The translations under genes and the position numbers were made by a program. Shown one piece after another: positions 7,024-15,041 of a DNA stretch of 15,042 bases (position 1 is its first letter; every line of letters begins with the position of its first letter). The notes beneath the pieces are model-generated. The model was not told where the DNA came from. It made no database searches and was given only the letters and a program-made list of their open reading frames with translations. The stretch spans positions 1 to 15,042 of the forward strand of contig USEF01000023.1 in assembly GCA_900553475.1 (NCBI GenBank), given 5' to 3'. This DNA is from an uncultured Collinsella sp. GTDB taxonomy: Bacteria; Actinomycetota; Coriobacteriia; Coriobacteriales; Coriobacteriaceae.

Positions 7024-7860
7024 CTACTCACTCCCCTTCTCGTCGTTGGTGACGGGAATAAAGCCCGCCTCGCGAATCTGCTTGTCCATCTTTTCGGACG
7101 TCACGTAGTCGATGTAATCCTGCGCCTGCTGCGAAGGCGCACCCTTCACAAAGAAGTAAAGGTCGCGCGAGATGGGATAGCCGCCACTCGCGACCGTCTT
7201 CTCGGACGCCTCAACATGATTGACCGAGACAGCCTTGACCGAGGTCTTGGCGTTGAGGCTATCGACGAAGCCCAGCGAAATGTAGCCGATGGCCCCACGC
7301 GAACGAGATACCACGTCGCGCACCTGGCCCGTACCCGAAAGAACAGCCGAGCGGCGATCGAACGGCGTGCCATCCATCACGATGGTACGGAAGGCCTCGC
7401 GCGTACCGGACGCCTCGTCTCGGTTGATGACCTGAATCCTCAGGTCCTCGCCACCGACCTCTTTCCAATTGGTAATCTTGCCGGCGTAGATATCGCGGAG
7501 CTGCTCGGTCGAGAGGTTATCGACGGGGTTGTCGTCGTTCACGATGACCGCAATACCGTCGTGGGCAATGACGATGGGAGTCAGGCCCAGATCCTGTTCG
7601 TCGGCATTGAGTCCACGGGAGGAGCTGGCGATATCGGCCGTGCCGGCGCTGACGGCCTCGATCCCAGCGGAAGAACCCAAACCGGAAACGAGCACGTCGA
7701 TGCCGGTCTCCTCCTTAAAGCCCTCGGCCGCAATCTCGGCGATAGGAAGGCAGGTCGTGGAGCCGGCAACGGTAATGGAAGAGGTAGAAGATCCCGAAGA
7801 ACAGGCGCACAGCGTAAGCGTAAGCACAGCGGCGCTCAGGACCGATACGATCTTTCTCAT
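7024..7860 (-). CDS. pstS: PstS, phosphate-binding lipoprotein
   Basis: A 278-residue extracytoplasmic solute-binding lipoprotein that captures inorganic phosphate for PstCAB. The signal peptide MRKIVSVLSAAVLTLTL ends in lipobox LCAC with the lipidated Cys at 20 (Cys18 is a less likely alternative), followed by a Ser/Gly linker. Phosphate-binding loops are visible as AGSTTCLP (32-39), SSRG (80-83), AHDGIAV (99-105) and RDEASGTREAF (147-157). Family length is normal for Gram-positive PstS. Its ATG overlaps the pgeF stop as ATGA, with only a poor ribosome site (GGCG), so translation is probably coupled to pgeF. No promoter region exists between the two genes. Confidence 0.96.
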   Translation of the reverse strand: MRKIVSVLSAAVLTLTLCACSSGSSTSSITVAGSTTCLPIAEIAAEGFKEETGIDVLVSGLGSSAGIEAVSAGTADIASSSRGLNADEQDLGLTPIVIAHDGIAVIVNDDNPVDNLSTEQLRDIYAGKITNWKEVGGEDLRIQVINRDEASGTREAFRTIVMDGTPFDRRSAVLSGTGQVRDVVSRSRGAIGYISLGFVDSLNAKTSVKAVSVNHVEASEKTVASGGYPISRDLYFFVKGAPSQQAQDYIDYVTSEKMDKQIREAGFIPVTNDEKGSE

Positions 7861-8657
7861 AGCATCACGCCGATCGCAGCATGGCGCCCACAGGTGCCGT
7901 CCTCGTTACGGTAGGAATAAAAGCGGTCGTTCTGACGCACAGTCGAAAGCTGGGTATCCACGATATTATCCGCGTCGACACCGACATCTACCAGCGCCTC
8001 GCGAATGGCAGCGGAAAGATCAAGCATGCGAGAGGTATTCGCATCGATGCAAGAGAACTCGGCGGCAAAGCGATCCATGAGTTCCTGGGATACCTCATAT
8101 TCGTCACCCAAGATATGGGGGCCGATATAGGCGGAAACGTCGCTCGCATCGCAACCGGCAGCATCGCAAAGCGCCTGGCACGCCTTGGCGGAAATACGTG
8201 CAATCGTGCCCTTCCAACCGGAGTGCACCACGGCAAATCCGCCGGGGGCCACCAGCACCACGGGAACGCAGTCGGCAAAGCAGAGCAGCACGGGCACGTT
8301 ATGCGCCGTGCAGACGATGGCATCACAGCCCTCGGCAATCTGCTCGCGAACGTCCTCAAGGTCATCGGCGCCGTTCGAGGTCACCGCAACGATATGATCA
8401 CCATGGACCTGATTGGGAACGAGCAGGTTGTGCTCACACTCGGCGGCACCCATAGCCTCGAGCGCACGACAACGATTTTCTTGAACAGCAAAGGGGTCAT
8501 CGCCAACATGCGAGCCCAAGTTGAGTGAGGAGTACGCATCTTCGGAAACGCCACCGGCGCGCTCGGTGAAGGCAAAGCGAACATCGGATGTCGCGCCCTC
8601 CACCAACGTAACTCCATCATGGTCGACACGCGAAACTTTGTCCGCACGTGCTGCCAT
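7857..8657 (-). CDS. pgeF: PgeF/YfiH-family peptidoglycan editing factor (purine nucleoside phosphorylase)
   Basis: A 266-residue cytoplasmic protein of the YfiH/YlmD/LACC1 family. Members remove wrongly used L-Ser from UDP-MurNAc peptides made by MurC in E. coli, and others act as purine nucleoside phosphorylase and adenosine deaminase. The zinc-site residues are present: His85 (PNQVHGD), Cys130 (CFADCVPV) and His145 (VVHSGWKG). IGPHI (178-182) and the C-terminal FYSYRNEDGTCGR fit the family. AGGAGG (8665-8670) lies 7 nt before the ATG; an in-frame TTG at 8678 lies before that site and is rejected. pgeF follows ftsZ, the usual place, but here it also heads the pst run and overlaps pstS by ATGA. 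Which activity dominates cannot be told. Confidence 0.93.
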   Translation of the reverse strand: MAARADKVSRVDHDGVTLVEGATSDVRFAFTERAGGVSEDAYSSLNLGSHVGDDPFAVQENRCRALEAMGAAECEHNLLVPNQVHGDHIVAVTSNGADDLEDVREQIAEGCDAIVCTAHNVPVLLCFADCVPVVLVAPGGFAVVHSGWKGTIARISAKACQALCDAAGCDASDVSAYIGPHILGDEYEVSQELMDRFAAEFSCIDANTSRMLDLSAAIREALVDVGVDADNIVDTQLSTVRQNDRFYSYRNEDGTCGRHAAIGVML

Positions 8658-8762
8658 ACTAAAGCCTCCTAATAACACAAGTACCGCGGCATCGCCGCTA
8701 CAGCCCGCGTTTATACGGCTGTCATACTTCTCTAAAAGGATACCTGCTGCGCTGGAGGCAAT

Positions 8763-8780
8763 CGTAAAGGGAACGTAAAG
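8763..8780 (-). promoter_or_regulatory. Tandem CTTTACG repeats, candidate Pho-type operator
   Basis: CTTTACG occurs at 8774-8780 and 8763-8769 on the minus strand, an exact 7-nt repeat with an 11-nt period, about 105-125 nt before pgeF. PhoB/PhoP-type regulators bind direct repeats with 11-nt spacing, and the operon holds pst genes. A plus-strand CTGTCATA at 8719-8726 equals one half of the E. coli Pho box. A weak -10-like TATCCT lies at 8737-8742, and TATAAA at 8710-8715. The repeat is seen; the role is inferred. Confidence 0.4.
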
Positions 8781-8810
8781 AGATTGGAGGTTCTAGTTTA
8801 CAAAGTCGAA

Positions 8811-8842
8811 ATAAAAAGGGCGCGTCCATACGGACACGCCCC
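8811..8842 (-). terminator. Intrinsic terminator after ftsZ
   Basis: A 10-bp stem pairs 8818-8827 with 8832-8841 around a 4-nt loop. The single mismatch on the plus strand becomes a G-U pair on the minus strand. The run of A at 8813-8817 gives a U tract after the stem on the minus strand. It lies 26 nt past the ftsZ stop codon and implies that pgeF-pst has its own promoter in the 153-nt gap at 8658-8810. Confidence 0.8.
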
Positions 8843-8867
8843 TGTGCACAACAATGCAAAGAACGAC

Positions 8868-10022
8868 TTAGAAGCTACCGCGCTTCAGGAAGTCGGGAAG
8901 CTCGAACTGATCGTTGCCGAAGTTAGGAAGCTCGGTGCCACCGACGTTGCGGGTCGGAGCGGCCTGAGCCGGGCTCGTGGCAGGAGCGGTGCGCTGCGGC
9001 TCAGCGGAGGCAGCGGCCTTGCTCTGAGACTGCTGAGCAGCAAAGAGCTCGTCCTGACGGTTGACGTTGGAGTCGGAGAAGCCCGTAGCGATGACGGTGA
9101 TACGCACCTGATCGCCCAGGGACTCGTCGACAACGGTACCGAAGATGATGTTGGCCTCGGGGTCGACGGCGTTGGCGACAACGTCGGCGGCGTCGCTGAT
9201 CTCCTGGATGCCCAGGTCCTTGGAACCGGCGATGGAGAGCAGCACGCGCGTGGCACCATCGATGGAGCTCTCGAGCAGCGGGCTGGAGATGGCCTGCTGG
9301 GCAGCGTCGACGGCACGGGTATCCCCAGAAGAGGTACCGATACCCATCATGGCGGTACCGGCCTGCTTCATGATGGTCTTAACATCGGCGAAGTCCAGGT
9401 TGATGATACCGGGGACGGTGATGAGGTCGGTGATGCCCTGGGTGCCCTGGGAAAGGACGCCATCGGCAATCGCGAAGGCCTCGAGCATGGTGGTCTTCTT
9501 CTCGGCGATGTCGAGCAGCTTATCGTTAGGGATGACGATCATGGTGTCGACGCAATCGGAGAGGGTCTTAATGCCCTCCTCGGCGCTCTTCTTGCGCTTG
9601 CGGCCCTCGAAGGTGAAGGGCTTGGTCACGACGGCGACGGTCAGCGCACCGACCTCGTTCATCGCGATATCGGCAACGATGGGAGCAGCGCCGGTACCGG
9701 TGCCACCGCCCTCGCCGCAGGTGATGAACACCATGTCGGCGCCAGCGAGCGCCTCGGCAATGTCGTCGCGGGACTCATCGGCAGCCTTGCGGCCAACCTC
9801 GGGGTTGGCGCCGGCGCCCAGGCCGCGGGTAAGGTCGGTGCCGATGTGCACCTTGATATCGGCATCAGAGATCGCGAGTGCCTGAGCATCGGTGTTGATG
9901 GCAACAAACTCGACGCCGCGGATGCCCTCTTCGATCATTCGATTGACCGCGTTGGTACCGCCGCCGCCGACGCCGACCACCTTAATGACGGCAAGGTAGT
10001 TGTTGATCTCTGTCTCGTGCAT
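8868..10022 (-). CDS. ftsZ: FtsZ, tubulin-like division GTPase
   Basis: A 384-residue cytoplasmic GTPase that polymerises into the Z ring. Motifs in order: VGVGGGGTNAVNRM (16-29), NTDAQAL (43-49), the tubulin signature GGGTGTG (105-111), RKRK on the H6 side (141-144), and the catalytic T7 loop NLDFADV (208-214), which completes the next subunit's site. A short Gln/Ala/Pro-rich linker (about 320-362) leads to the C-terminal peptide ELPDFLKRGSF (374-384), the docking site for SepF-type anchors. GGAGG (10029-10033) lies 6 nt before the chosen ATG; an in-frame start at 10052 lies before that site. A terminator follows, and an AT-rich 199-nt gap precedes it, so ftsZ may be expressed partly from its own promoter. 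Confidence 0.98.
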   Translation of the reverse strand: MHETEINNYLAVIKVVGVGGGGTNAVNRMIEEGIRGVEFVAINTDAQALAISDADIKVHIGTDLTRGLGAGANPEVGRKAADESRDDIAEALAGADMVFITCGEGGGTGTGAAPIVADIAMNEVGALTVAVVTKPFTFEGRKRKKSAEEGIKTLSDCVDTMIVIPNDKLLDIAEKKTTMLEAFAIADGVLSQGTQGITDLITVPGIINLDFADVKTIMKQAGTAMMGIGTSSGDTRAVDAAQQAISSPLLESSIDGATRVLLSIAGSKDLGIQEISDAADVVANAVDPEANIIFGTVVDESLGDQVRITVIATGFSDSNVNRQDELFAAQQSQSKAAASAEPQRTAPATSPAQAAPTRNVGGTELPNFGNDQFELPDFLKRGSF

Positions 10023-10115
10023 GTCGGTCCTCCGAACAAAGGTTATAGCCATAGCATGGGTCGACCCCTGCGCACATTAACCTTCAGGTTGAAAGTAAAT
10101 GCAAAGGTAAACCGT

Positions 10116-10157
10116 ATTATGTTTGCACATTATGAACGTATCAGTCAAATAATTGAC
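10116..10157 (-). promoter_or_regulatory. AT-rich region before ftsZ with inverted and direct repeats
   Basis: The gap at 10023-10221 is far more AT-rich than its surroundings. It contains the inverted repeat GTCAA-ATAA-TTGAC (10144-10157) and two copies of CATAAT on the minus strand (10129-10134 and 10116-10121), 13 nt apart. TTGACT (10143-10148) resembles a -35 box, but its spacing to the CATAAT copies (8 and 21 nt) is wrong for a standard promoter. It is a likely regulatory region for ftsZ, with no exact promoter assigned. Confidence 0.35.
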
Positions 10158-10221
10158 CGTGAAAACCAAACAAACCAGATAAACGGCGTGGTATGGCCCC
10201 TCAACAAAGCATCAACCAGCG

Positions 10222-11478
10222 CTATGAGGTCGGAGCGTTCCTAAATGTATAGTTACCCGGAGAGCGCACATTGATATACGTTACGCCCTCTACCTGCGAA
10301 AGCAGCTTGGTGACTACGCGCTCCTTCTTGACGATATCGTTCGAATCGCCCAGCGACACCTCAATGCCGTTATTGAGGTTTGCCGAGATGGCTTCGACCG
10401 AAGGCGTGGAAATATCCTTGACTTGTCCCAAGAACTCGCTCGAAAAACCACGCACATAATCCAAGCCAGCCTTAACGGCCTTGGAGCTCACCGCCTGGCC
10501 GGAAACCGGAGCGACATCTGCCGAGACATCAGTCAACAACACCGCGCCATAATGCTTAGCGAGCGCCAGCGCGGCATCGATTCCGGTCAGGGTATTTGAG
10601 CCCTGCCCCGTCGTGATGACGTTGCCCTGGTCATCCACTTCGACCGACGTAGACAGCGGGGCGATCCAGGTGTCATCATCCCCGATGGCCCAGGCAAGGT
10701 CATCGGAGCTGATATAGGCAATTGCGATGACCTTGCGCTCCATAGGCGTAATGATGAGCGTATGCGGGAACTGACGCTGGACATCCACGCCCGAGACCCA
10801 CGGGTTCTGCTTGAGGTCCTCGGTAATCTGGTCGGGATCGACGTTAAAAAGCGACGTTCCCTCGGGCAAATCGATCAGCTGGATAGCATCGTGCTTCGTC
10901 ACATGCTCGCTGCCTTGAATCTGAATATCAGTGGCGGTAAACAATCCAGAGTTGATCACCACGACGGCAACGACAACGAGTACGGCCAAGACGGCCAAAA
11001 CGCCGCCCACGATTTTGCCTTTGCCTGTAACGACAGAAGCGGCGTCTGATGTTTTATTTGCCATCGCCCTAAGTGAAGACAACGGGTTGACGCCTTTTTT
11101 ACCCGAAGGCTTCTTGGCGGTAGCCGGCACCGATGTCAGCGAGCGCGGTTTCGATGCGCCCAGCGTGCGACTCGGACGCGCCGCCTTAGTTCCTGTCGAG
11201 GGCTTAGGAGTTGCCATAGGACGGGCAGGCTTGGCGCCCATAACAGGCTTTGACGTCACCGAGGGACGCGAGGACTTTTTTGCGGCCGGACGATTACCGA
11301 GCTGCGAGCCGACAACCGAACGACTGGTCTGTCGAGCATGCCCGACAGACTTAGAGTGCGCGACGGTATTGCGTTGAGGTTTGGCAGGCGCGCCGGAACG
11401 CCCTCCGGCGCGGCGGAAGGTGGGTTTCGATGCTCTAGAAGCCGAGGAATTTAACTTCCGGTCTGAGCTCGATGCCAT
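10222..11478 (-). CDS. ftsQ: FtsQ/DivIB divisome protein with long basic N-terminal tail
   Basis: A 418-residue bitopic division protein of the FtsQ/DivIB family, which links FtsL/FtsB (DivIC) to the septal synthase. Residues 1-155 form an unusual cytoplasmic tail rich in Ser, Pro, Ala, Arg and Lys with many SKP/ARP-like units. One membrane span lies at about 156-177 (GGVLAVLAVLVVVAVVV). The POTRA domain follows at about 180-248 (TDIQIQGSEHVTKHDAI through ITPMERK), then the FtsQ beta domain to about 405. E. coli FtsQ is 276 residues with a short tail, so the extra length is nearly all cytoplasmic. The ATG at 11478 overlaps the end of murB by 44 nt; GGAGG (11482-11486) sits only 3 nt upstream, a short gap. 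Family call firm, start fairly firm. Confidence 0.93.
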   Translation of the reverse strand: MASSSDRKLNSSASRASKPTFRRAGGRSGAPAKPQRNTVAHSKSVGHARQTSRSVVGSQLGNRPAAKKSSRPSVTSKPVMGAKPARPMATPKPSTGTKAARPSRTLGASKPRSLTSVPATAKKPSGKKGVNPLSSLRAMANKTSDAASVVTGKGKIVGGVLAVLAVLVVVAVVVINSGLFTATDIQIQGSEHVTKHDAIQLIDLPEGTSLFNVDPDQITEDLKQNPWVSGVDVQRQFPHTLIITPMERKVIAIAYISSDDLAWAIGDDDTWIAPLSTSVEVDDQGNVITTGQGSNTLTGIDAALALAKHYGAVLLTDVSADVAPVSGQAVSSKAVKAGLDYVRGFSSEFLGQVKDISTPSVEAISANLNNGIEVSLGDSNDIVKKERVVTKLLSQVEGVTYINVRSPGNYTFRNAPTS

Positions 11479-12346
11479 ACGCCTCCCTCACCTTTCCGTG
11501 CACATGTCTGATAACCGCGGCAACGTCATCGGCCGAGGCGGTTCCGTTATTAACGATAAAATTAGCGTGTACGGGCGAAACTTCCGCGCCGCCAACCGAA
11601 AAACCCTTTAATCCACAATCCTCGATGAGCTTTCCCACGCTCGCATCGGGCGGGTTGCGAAATACCGACCCGCAGGATGCACAGCCCATGGGCTGTGTGC
11701 GCTTACGCCGCGTCAGGTACCGCTCCATACGTTCACGGATATCGGCCTTGGGCGCAGGTTTGAGCTTGAGCACGCATTCCAGAATGATCTCGTTACGCGG
11801 CAGGCTGCATTCACGGTAGCCCCAAGCGATCTCCGAGCCCGCATAATGCTTGATGCCGGAGCCCGGGTCAAACGTAACGACATCTTCGACCAGCGAGCCA
11901 ATCCACTCGGTTCGCGTGCCGGCATTCATGGACACGGCGCCGCCAACGGAGCCGGGAATACCGACCGCAAACTCAAGGCCCGAAAGGCTACGCGACAGCG
12001 CGTCGTTGACTAGGCGAGCGAATATCACGCCCGCACCGACCGTCAGCGTACAACCGTCTTCGGCGACAACCGTACGCTGGAACTCGCGCCCCAACGAAAT
12101 GACGGCGCCGCGATAGCCTGCATCGGCAACAAGCAGATTAGATCCCTTGCCGATAATGACCCACGGCACCTGCTCGCGATCGAGCACCGCCACGGCGCGA
12201 CGCAAGGCATGATAGCTGTGACACGTCACAAAGAGGTCCGCCTTGCCGCCGATACGATAGCTCGTATGGCGCGCGAGGCGTTCATCCTCGATTACGTCCG
12301 TATCGATCATGCCCGAAAGCGCCATGACGGCGTTAAACAGACCCAT
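11435..12346 (-). CDS. murB: MurB, UDP-N-acetylenolpyruvoylglucosamine reductase
   Basis: A 303-residue cytoplasmic FAD enzyme that reduces UDP-GlcNAc-enolpyruvate to UDP-MurNAc with NADPH. FAD-binding elements are TSYRIGGKAD (28-37), IGKGSNLLV (65-73) and GIPGSVGGAVSMNAG (129-143). Substrate and catalytic residues are visible: YR (177-178), the proton donor Ser227 in CGSVFRNP (225-232), and Glu297 in LRPEVKFLG (294-302). The missing extra loop and the short GSVFRNP region fit the type II MurB of Gram-positive bacteria. The ATG is 5 nt after the murC stop codon with no clear ribosome site, so coupling to murC is likely. Its end overlaps the start of ftsQ. Confidence 0.96.
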   Translation of the reverse strand: MGLFNAVMALSGMIDTDVIEDERLARHTSYRIGGKADLFVTCHSYHALRRAVAVLDREQVPWVIIGKGSNLLVADAGYRGAVISLGREFQRTVVAEDGCTLTVGAGVIFARLVNDALSRSLSGLEFAVGIPGSVGGAVSMNAGTRTEWIGSLVEDVVTFDPGSGIKHYAGSEIAWGYRECSLPRNEIILECVLKLKPAPKADIRERMERYLTRRKRTQPMGCASCGSVFRNPPDASVGKLIEDCGLKGFSVGGAEVSPVHANFIVNNGTASADDVAAVIRHVHGKVREAYGIELRPEVKFLGF

Positions 12347-12351
12347 GGGGT

Positions 12352-13770
12352 TTAAGCGTCTTTCTTGGCAGTCAGATACTCGATGAACTCGGGGCCGACC
12401 GTCGTGACGTCGCCGGCGCCCATGGTAAGCAGCAAATCGCCCTCGCCCACCATCTTCTCGAGCTCCTCATTGAGCTCAAGACGGCTCGAGCAGTACACGA
12501 CCTCCTTACCGGGATGCTTGGCGCGCACGGTATCGGCAAGCATCTTGGACGTGACGCCCGGGATGGGCATCTCGCCGGCAGAGAACACGTCAATCAACAG
12601 CAGCTTGTCGGCATTGGCGAATGCGTCGGCAAAGTCATCGCACAGAGCCTGCAGGCGCGAATAGCGGTGCGGCTGGAACACGACGTCGACATGTTTGTAG
12701 CCCAGCGAAGAGGCAGCAGCGAGCGTCGCCTTGATCTCGGTGGGATGATGGCCGTAATCGTCAACCACCGTGATGCCGTCGATATCGCCCACGTGGGTAA
12801 AGCGACGGCGGACGCCTTCAAAACTCGAAAGTGCCTTAGCGGCGGCGTCGATATCGAGGCCTAGGACATGGGCGACGGTCAAGACGGCCGTGGCGTTGAG
12901 CATGTTGTGACGACCGGGGTTGCTCTTAATCTCGACAGCGTGCTCGGTGCCGTCCTCAAAGCGAACGATAAAGTCGCTCTGGATGCCCTTGACATCCGGA
13001 TGCACGCAGACGATGTCGTTGGTCTCGGCAAAGCCATAGGAAAGCACATGACGGCCCGTCGACTTGGCAAGCTCGACCAGATGCGGATCCTCGCCACAGA
13101 CGATGACCGTGCCGTCCTCGCCCACCAGACTCATAAACTTGGCGAAGGTGGCCTCGATCTCCTCGATACCCGAGTAATGATCGAGATGGTCGGCCTCGAC
13201 GTTGGTCACGATGACCACATTGGGGTTAAGGAACAGGAAGGAGCTGTCGGACTCATCCGCCTCGGCGACAAAATAGTCGCCCGAGCCGTTCTTGCCGTTG
13301 GTATCGTAGCCCTCGACAATGCCACCGATCAGGAAGCTGGGGTCCAGACCCATGCGGTCGAGCATGGTGGCGCACATCGAAGAGGTCGTGGTCTTGCCGT
13401 GAGTACCGGCGACGGCGACGGTGGTGTAGCCGTGGCCCAGAGCCGAGAGCATCTTGGCGCGAGGCCACACGGGAATACCCAGCTCGCGCGCACGGACGAG
13501 CTCGGGGTTGGACTCGGGAATAGCGGTAGAGGCCACGACGACGTCGGGCTTAACCTCATCGATGGTGGCAGCCTCATGGCCCACATGCACCTTCACGCCG
13601 GCACGGGTAAGCTGGCGAATATAGCGAGACGTCTTAAGGTCGGAGCCGGTAACGACATAGCCGCGCTCGTGAAGGACGAGGGCGATGCCGCTCATGCCGG
13701 CGCCACCGATACCGATAAAATGGGCGCTCTTGAAATCGGGCGCGGAGGTTGCAGTCTGGGAATCAGCCAT
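12352..13770 (-). CDS. murC: MurC, UDP-N-acetylmuramate-L-alanine ligase
   Basis: A 472-residue cytoplasmic Mur ligase that adds L-Ala to UDP-MurNAc using ATP. The N-terminal nucleotide-sugar fold has GIGGAGMSG (20-28) and GSDL (42-45). The ATP P-loop is GTHGKTTT (122-129). The central domain has EADESD and NVEADHLDHY, with the metal-binding Glu/His. The C-terminal domain starts near RRFTHVG and carries DDYGHHPTEI. The ATG at 13770 lies 11 nt after AAGGAG (13782-13787), a slightly wide gap; an in-frame GTG at 13797 is upstream of that site and rejected. It sits 97 nt after murG and just before murB. PgeF, further along, corrects MurC's serine errors in E. coli. Confidence 0.97.
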   Translation of the reverse strand: MADSQTATSAPDFKSAHFIGIGGAGMSGIALVLHERGYVVTGSDLKTSRYIRQLTRAGVKVHVGHEAATIDEVKPDVVVASTAIPESNPELVRARELGIPVWPRAKMLSALGHGYTTVAVAGTHGKTTTSSMCATMLDRMGLDPSFLIGGIVEGYDTNGKNGSGDYFVAEADESDSSFLFLNPNVVIVTNVEADHLDHYSGIEEIEATFAKFMSLVGEDGTVIVCGEDPHLVELAKSTGRHVLSYGFAETNDIVCVHPDVKGIQSDFIVRFEDGTEHAVEIKSNPGRHNMLNATAVLTVAHVLGLDIDAAAKALSSFEGVRRRFTHVGDIDGITVVDDYGHHPTEIKATLAAASSLGYKHVDVVFQPHRYSRLQALCDDFADAFANADKLLLIDVFSAGEMPIPGVTSKMLADTVRAKHPGKEVVYCSSRLELNEELEKMVGEGDLLLTMGAGDVTTVGPEFIEYLTAKKDA

Positions 13771-13867
13771 GTGCTCGTGTACTCCTTGCGTAAACACTGC
13801 CTGTAACCCGTCTACTGTACCGCACCTACCGCATCCGCGCGAGGGTGACCCGCGATATCCCGTCTAA

Positions 13868-14983
13868 CTAACGCAATCCTTCTACCGCGTCCGCCAAAAG
13901 GACGGCAGCGCGGTCCTGGGCCAAACCGCGAGCCGCCTGACGCATGGCATCGCGCGCCTGCGCATCATCGATAAGATGCAGCAGCTCATCGGCAAACGCC
14001 TGGGTATCGATATCGGCATCGGCGCAGAGCACGCCAGCACCGGCATCGACCAGATAGCGGGCATTGGTGGTCTGGTGGTCGGCCGTGGCGTGCGGGTACG
14101 GCACGAGTACCGAGGGCACGGCAAGCGCGGCGATCTCGGCCACGCTCGAGGCACCGGAACGCGAGAGCACCAAATCGGCCGCAGCCAGCATATCGCCCAT
14201 ATTGTCGATGTAGGGCTGGACGCGATACCGCTTCGCCTCCTCGGGCGTCAGGGCAAGAGCGCGCTCGGTATCCTCAAAGTCATCGGCACCCGTCGAATGC
14301 AAAACATAAAGATTCTCGCGCGAGAGCAACTCGTTTTTAAGCGAAGCAACGCGCTCATTAAGATGTTGAGCACCAAGTGAGCCGCCAAACACCAGCAGGA
14401 GCGTGGCGTCCTCGGGCACGTCGAGAGCCCTGCGACCGCGAACCCGATCCCCCTCGATCACAGAACGGCGCACGGGGTTGCCGGTCATGAGCACATGGTC
14501 AGGATCGCCCTCGCGCTCAAACACGGAACGCGCTGCCGGCACCGAGATGCAAACGCGGGCGGCATGCGAACTCATCATCTTGTTAGCAAGGCCCGGGACG
14601 GAGTTCTGTTCGTGCAGCAGATACGGAATGCCCGCGTCCTTACACCAGCCCAAAAGCGGGACCTCGACATAGGCGCCAAAACCTATGGCGACATCGGGCT
14701 TGCGGGCTTTAGAAAAATGGCTGCCGAGCGTGCGCTTCGCCTTATAGACACGCCACAGCGAGCTCAATGCCGTCCAAGGACGAGAGCGGTCGAAGCCCGT
14801 AACCGTAATCGGCACAAAATCGAACCCTGCCTCGGGAACCAGACGACCCTCGAGCTTATGCAACTGACCCACAAACACAACGTGGTGGCCACGGTCACGT
14901 AGCTCCTCGGCCAAGGCGAGTGCGGGGTTGATATGTCCCGCCGTGCCGCCGGCTGCGATAGCAACGGTCATCTTATCGGTCAT
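13868..14983 (-). CDS. murG: MurG, lipid II-forming GlcNAc transferase
   Basis: A 371-residue peripheral membrane glycosyltransferase (GT28) that moves GlcNAc from UDP-GlcNAc to lipid I on the cytoplasmic face. The N-terminal domain has the G-loop GGTAGHINP (12-20) and GFGAYVEVPLL, a variant of the usual GFGGY, followed by HEQNSVPG. The C-terminal domain has GGSLGAQHLN and the UDP-GlcNAc-binding SRSGASSVAEIAAL with PHATADHQTTNA. Length is normal. AAGGGA lies a few nt before the ATG at 14983; the in-frame ATG at 14971 is possible but less well placed. It is followed after 97 nt by murC. The gap has no clear terminator or promoter. Confidence 0.97.
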   Translation of the reverse strand: MTDKMTVAIAAGGTAGHINPALALAEELRDRGHHVVFVGQLHKLEGRLVPEAGFDFVPITVTGFDRSRPWTALSSLWRVYKAKRTLGSHFSKARKPDVAIGFGAYVEVPLLGWCKDAGIPYLLHEQNSVPGLANKMMSSHAARVCISVPAARSVFEREGDPDHVLMTGNPVRRSVIEGDRVRGRRALDVPEDATLLLVFGGSLGAQHLNERVASLKNELLSRENLYVLHSTGADDFEDTERALALTPEEAKRYRVQPYIDNMGDMLAAADLVLSRSGASSVAEIAALAVPSVLVPYPHATADHQTTNARYLVDAGAGVLCADADIDTQAFADELLHLIDDAQARDAMRQAARGLAQDRAAVLLADAVEGLR

Positions 14984-15041
14984 GGTAGTCCCTTCGTACG
15001 CGCGGCCCCTGGTCGTCGGTGCGCAAGCGCGCCGACGGGTC
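14973..15041 (-). CDS. ftsW: C-terminal end of an upstream gene, probably ftsW (partial)
   Basis: The frame running in from the right edge encodes a charged tail ending DDQGPRVRRDYHDR and stops with TAA at 14973-14975, overlapping the murG start by 11 nt. Nearly all third positions are G or C, as in the neighbouring genes; the other two frames have lower GC at that position. FtsW precedes murG in most dcw clusters and often ends in a charged cytoplasmic tail. Too little is present for a domain call, so the name rests on position. Confidence 0.4.
   Translation of the reverse strand, partial: DPSARLRTDDQGPRVRRDYHDR

Noticed and set aside
7023..7031. GTG start at 7031 for pstC
   Set aside because: It overlaps the ribosome site that serves the ATG at 7022.
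8784..10244. A 486-codon open frame on the plus strand opposite ftsZ
   Set aside because: It is the antisense shadow of ftsZ, whose GC-rich codon use leaves the other strand open; it is Gly/Asp/Val-rich with no domain and no ribosome site.
13771..13797. GTG start at 13797 for murC
   Set aside because: It lies upstream of the AAGGAG site, and the ATG at 13770 gives the normal MurC N-terminus.
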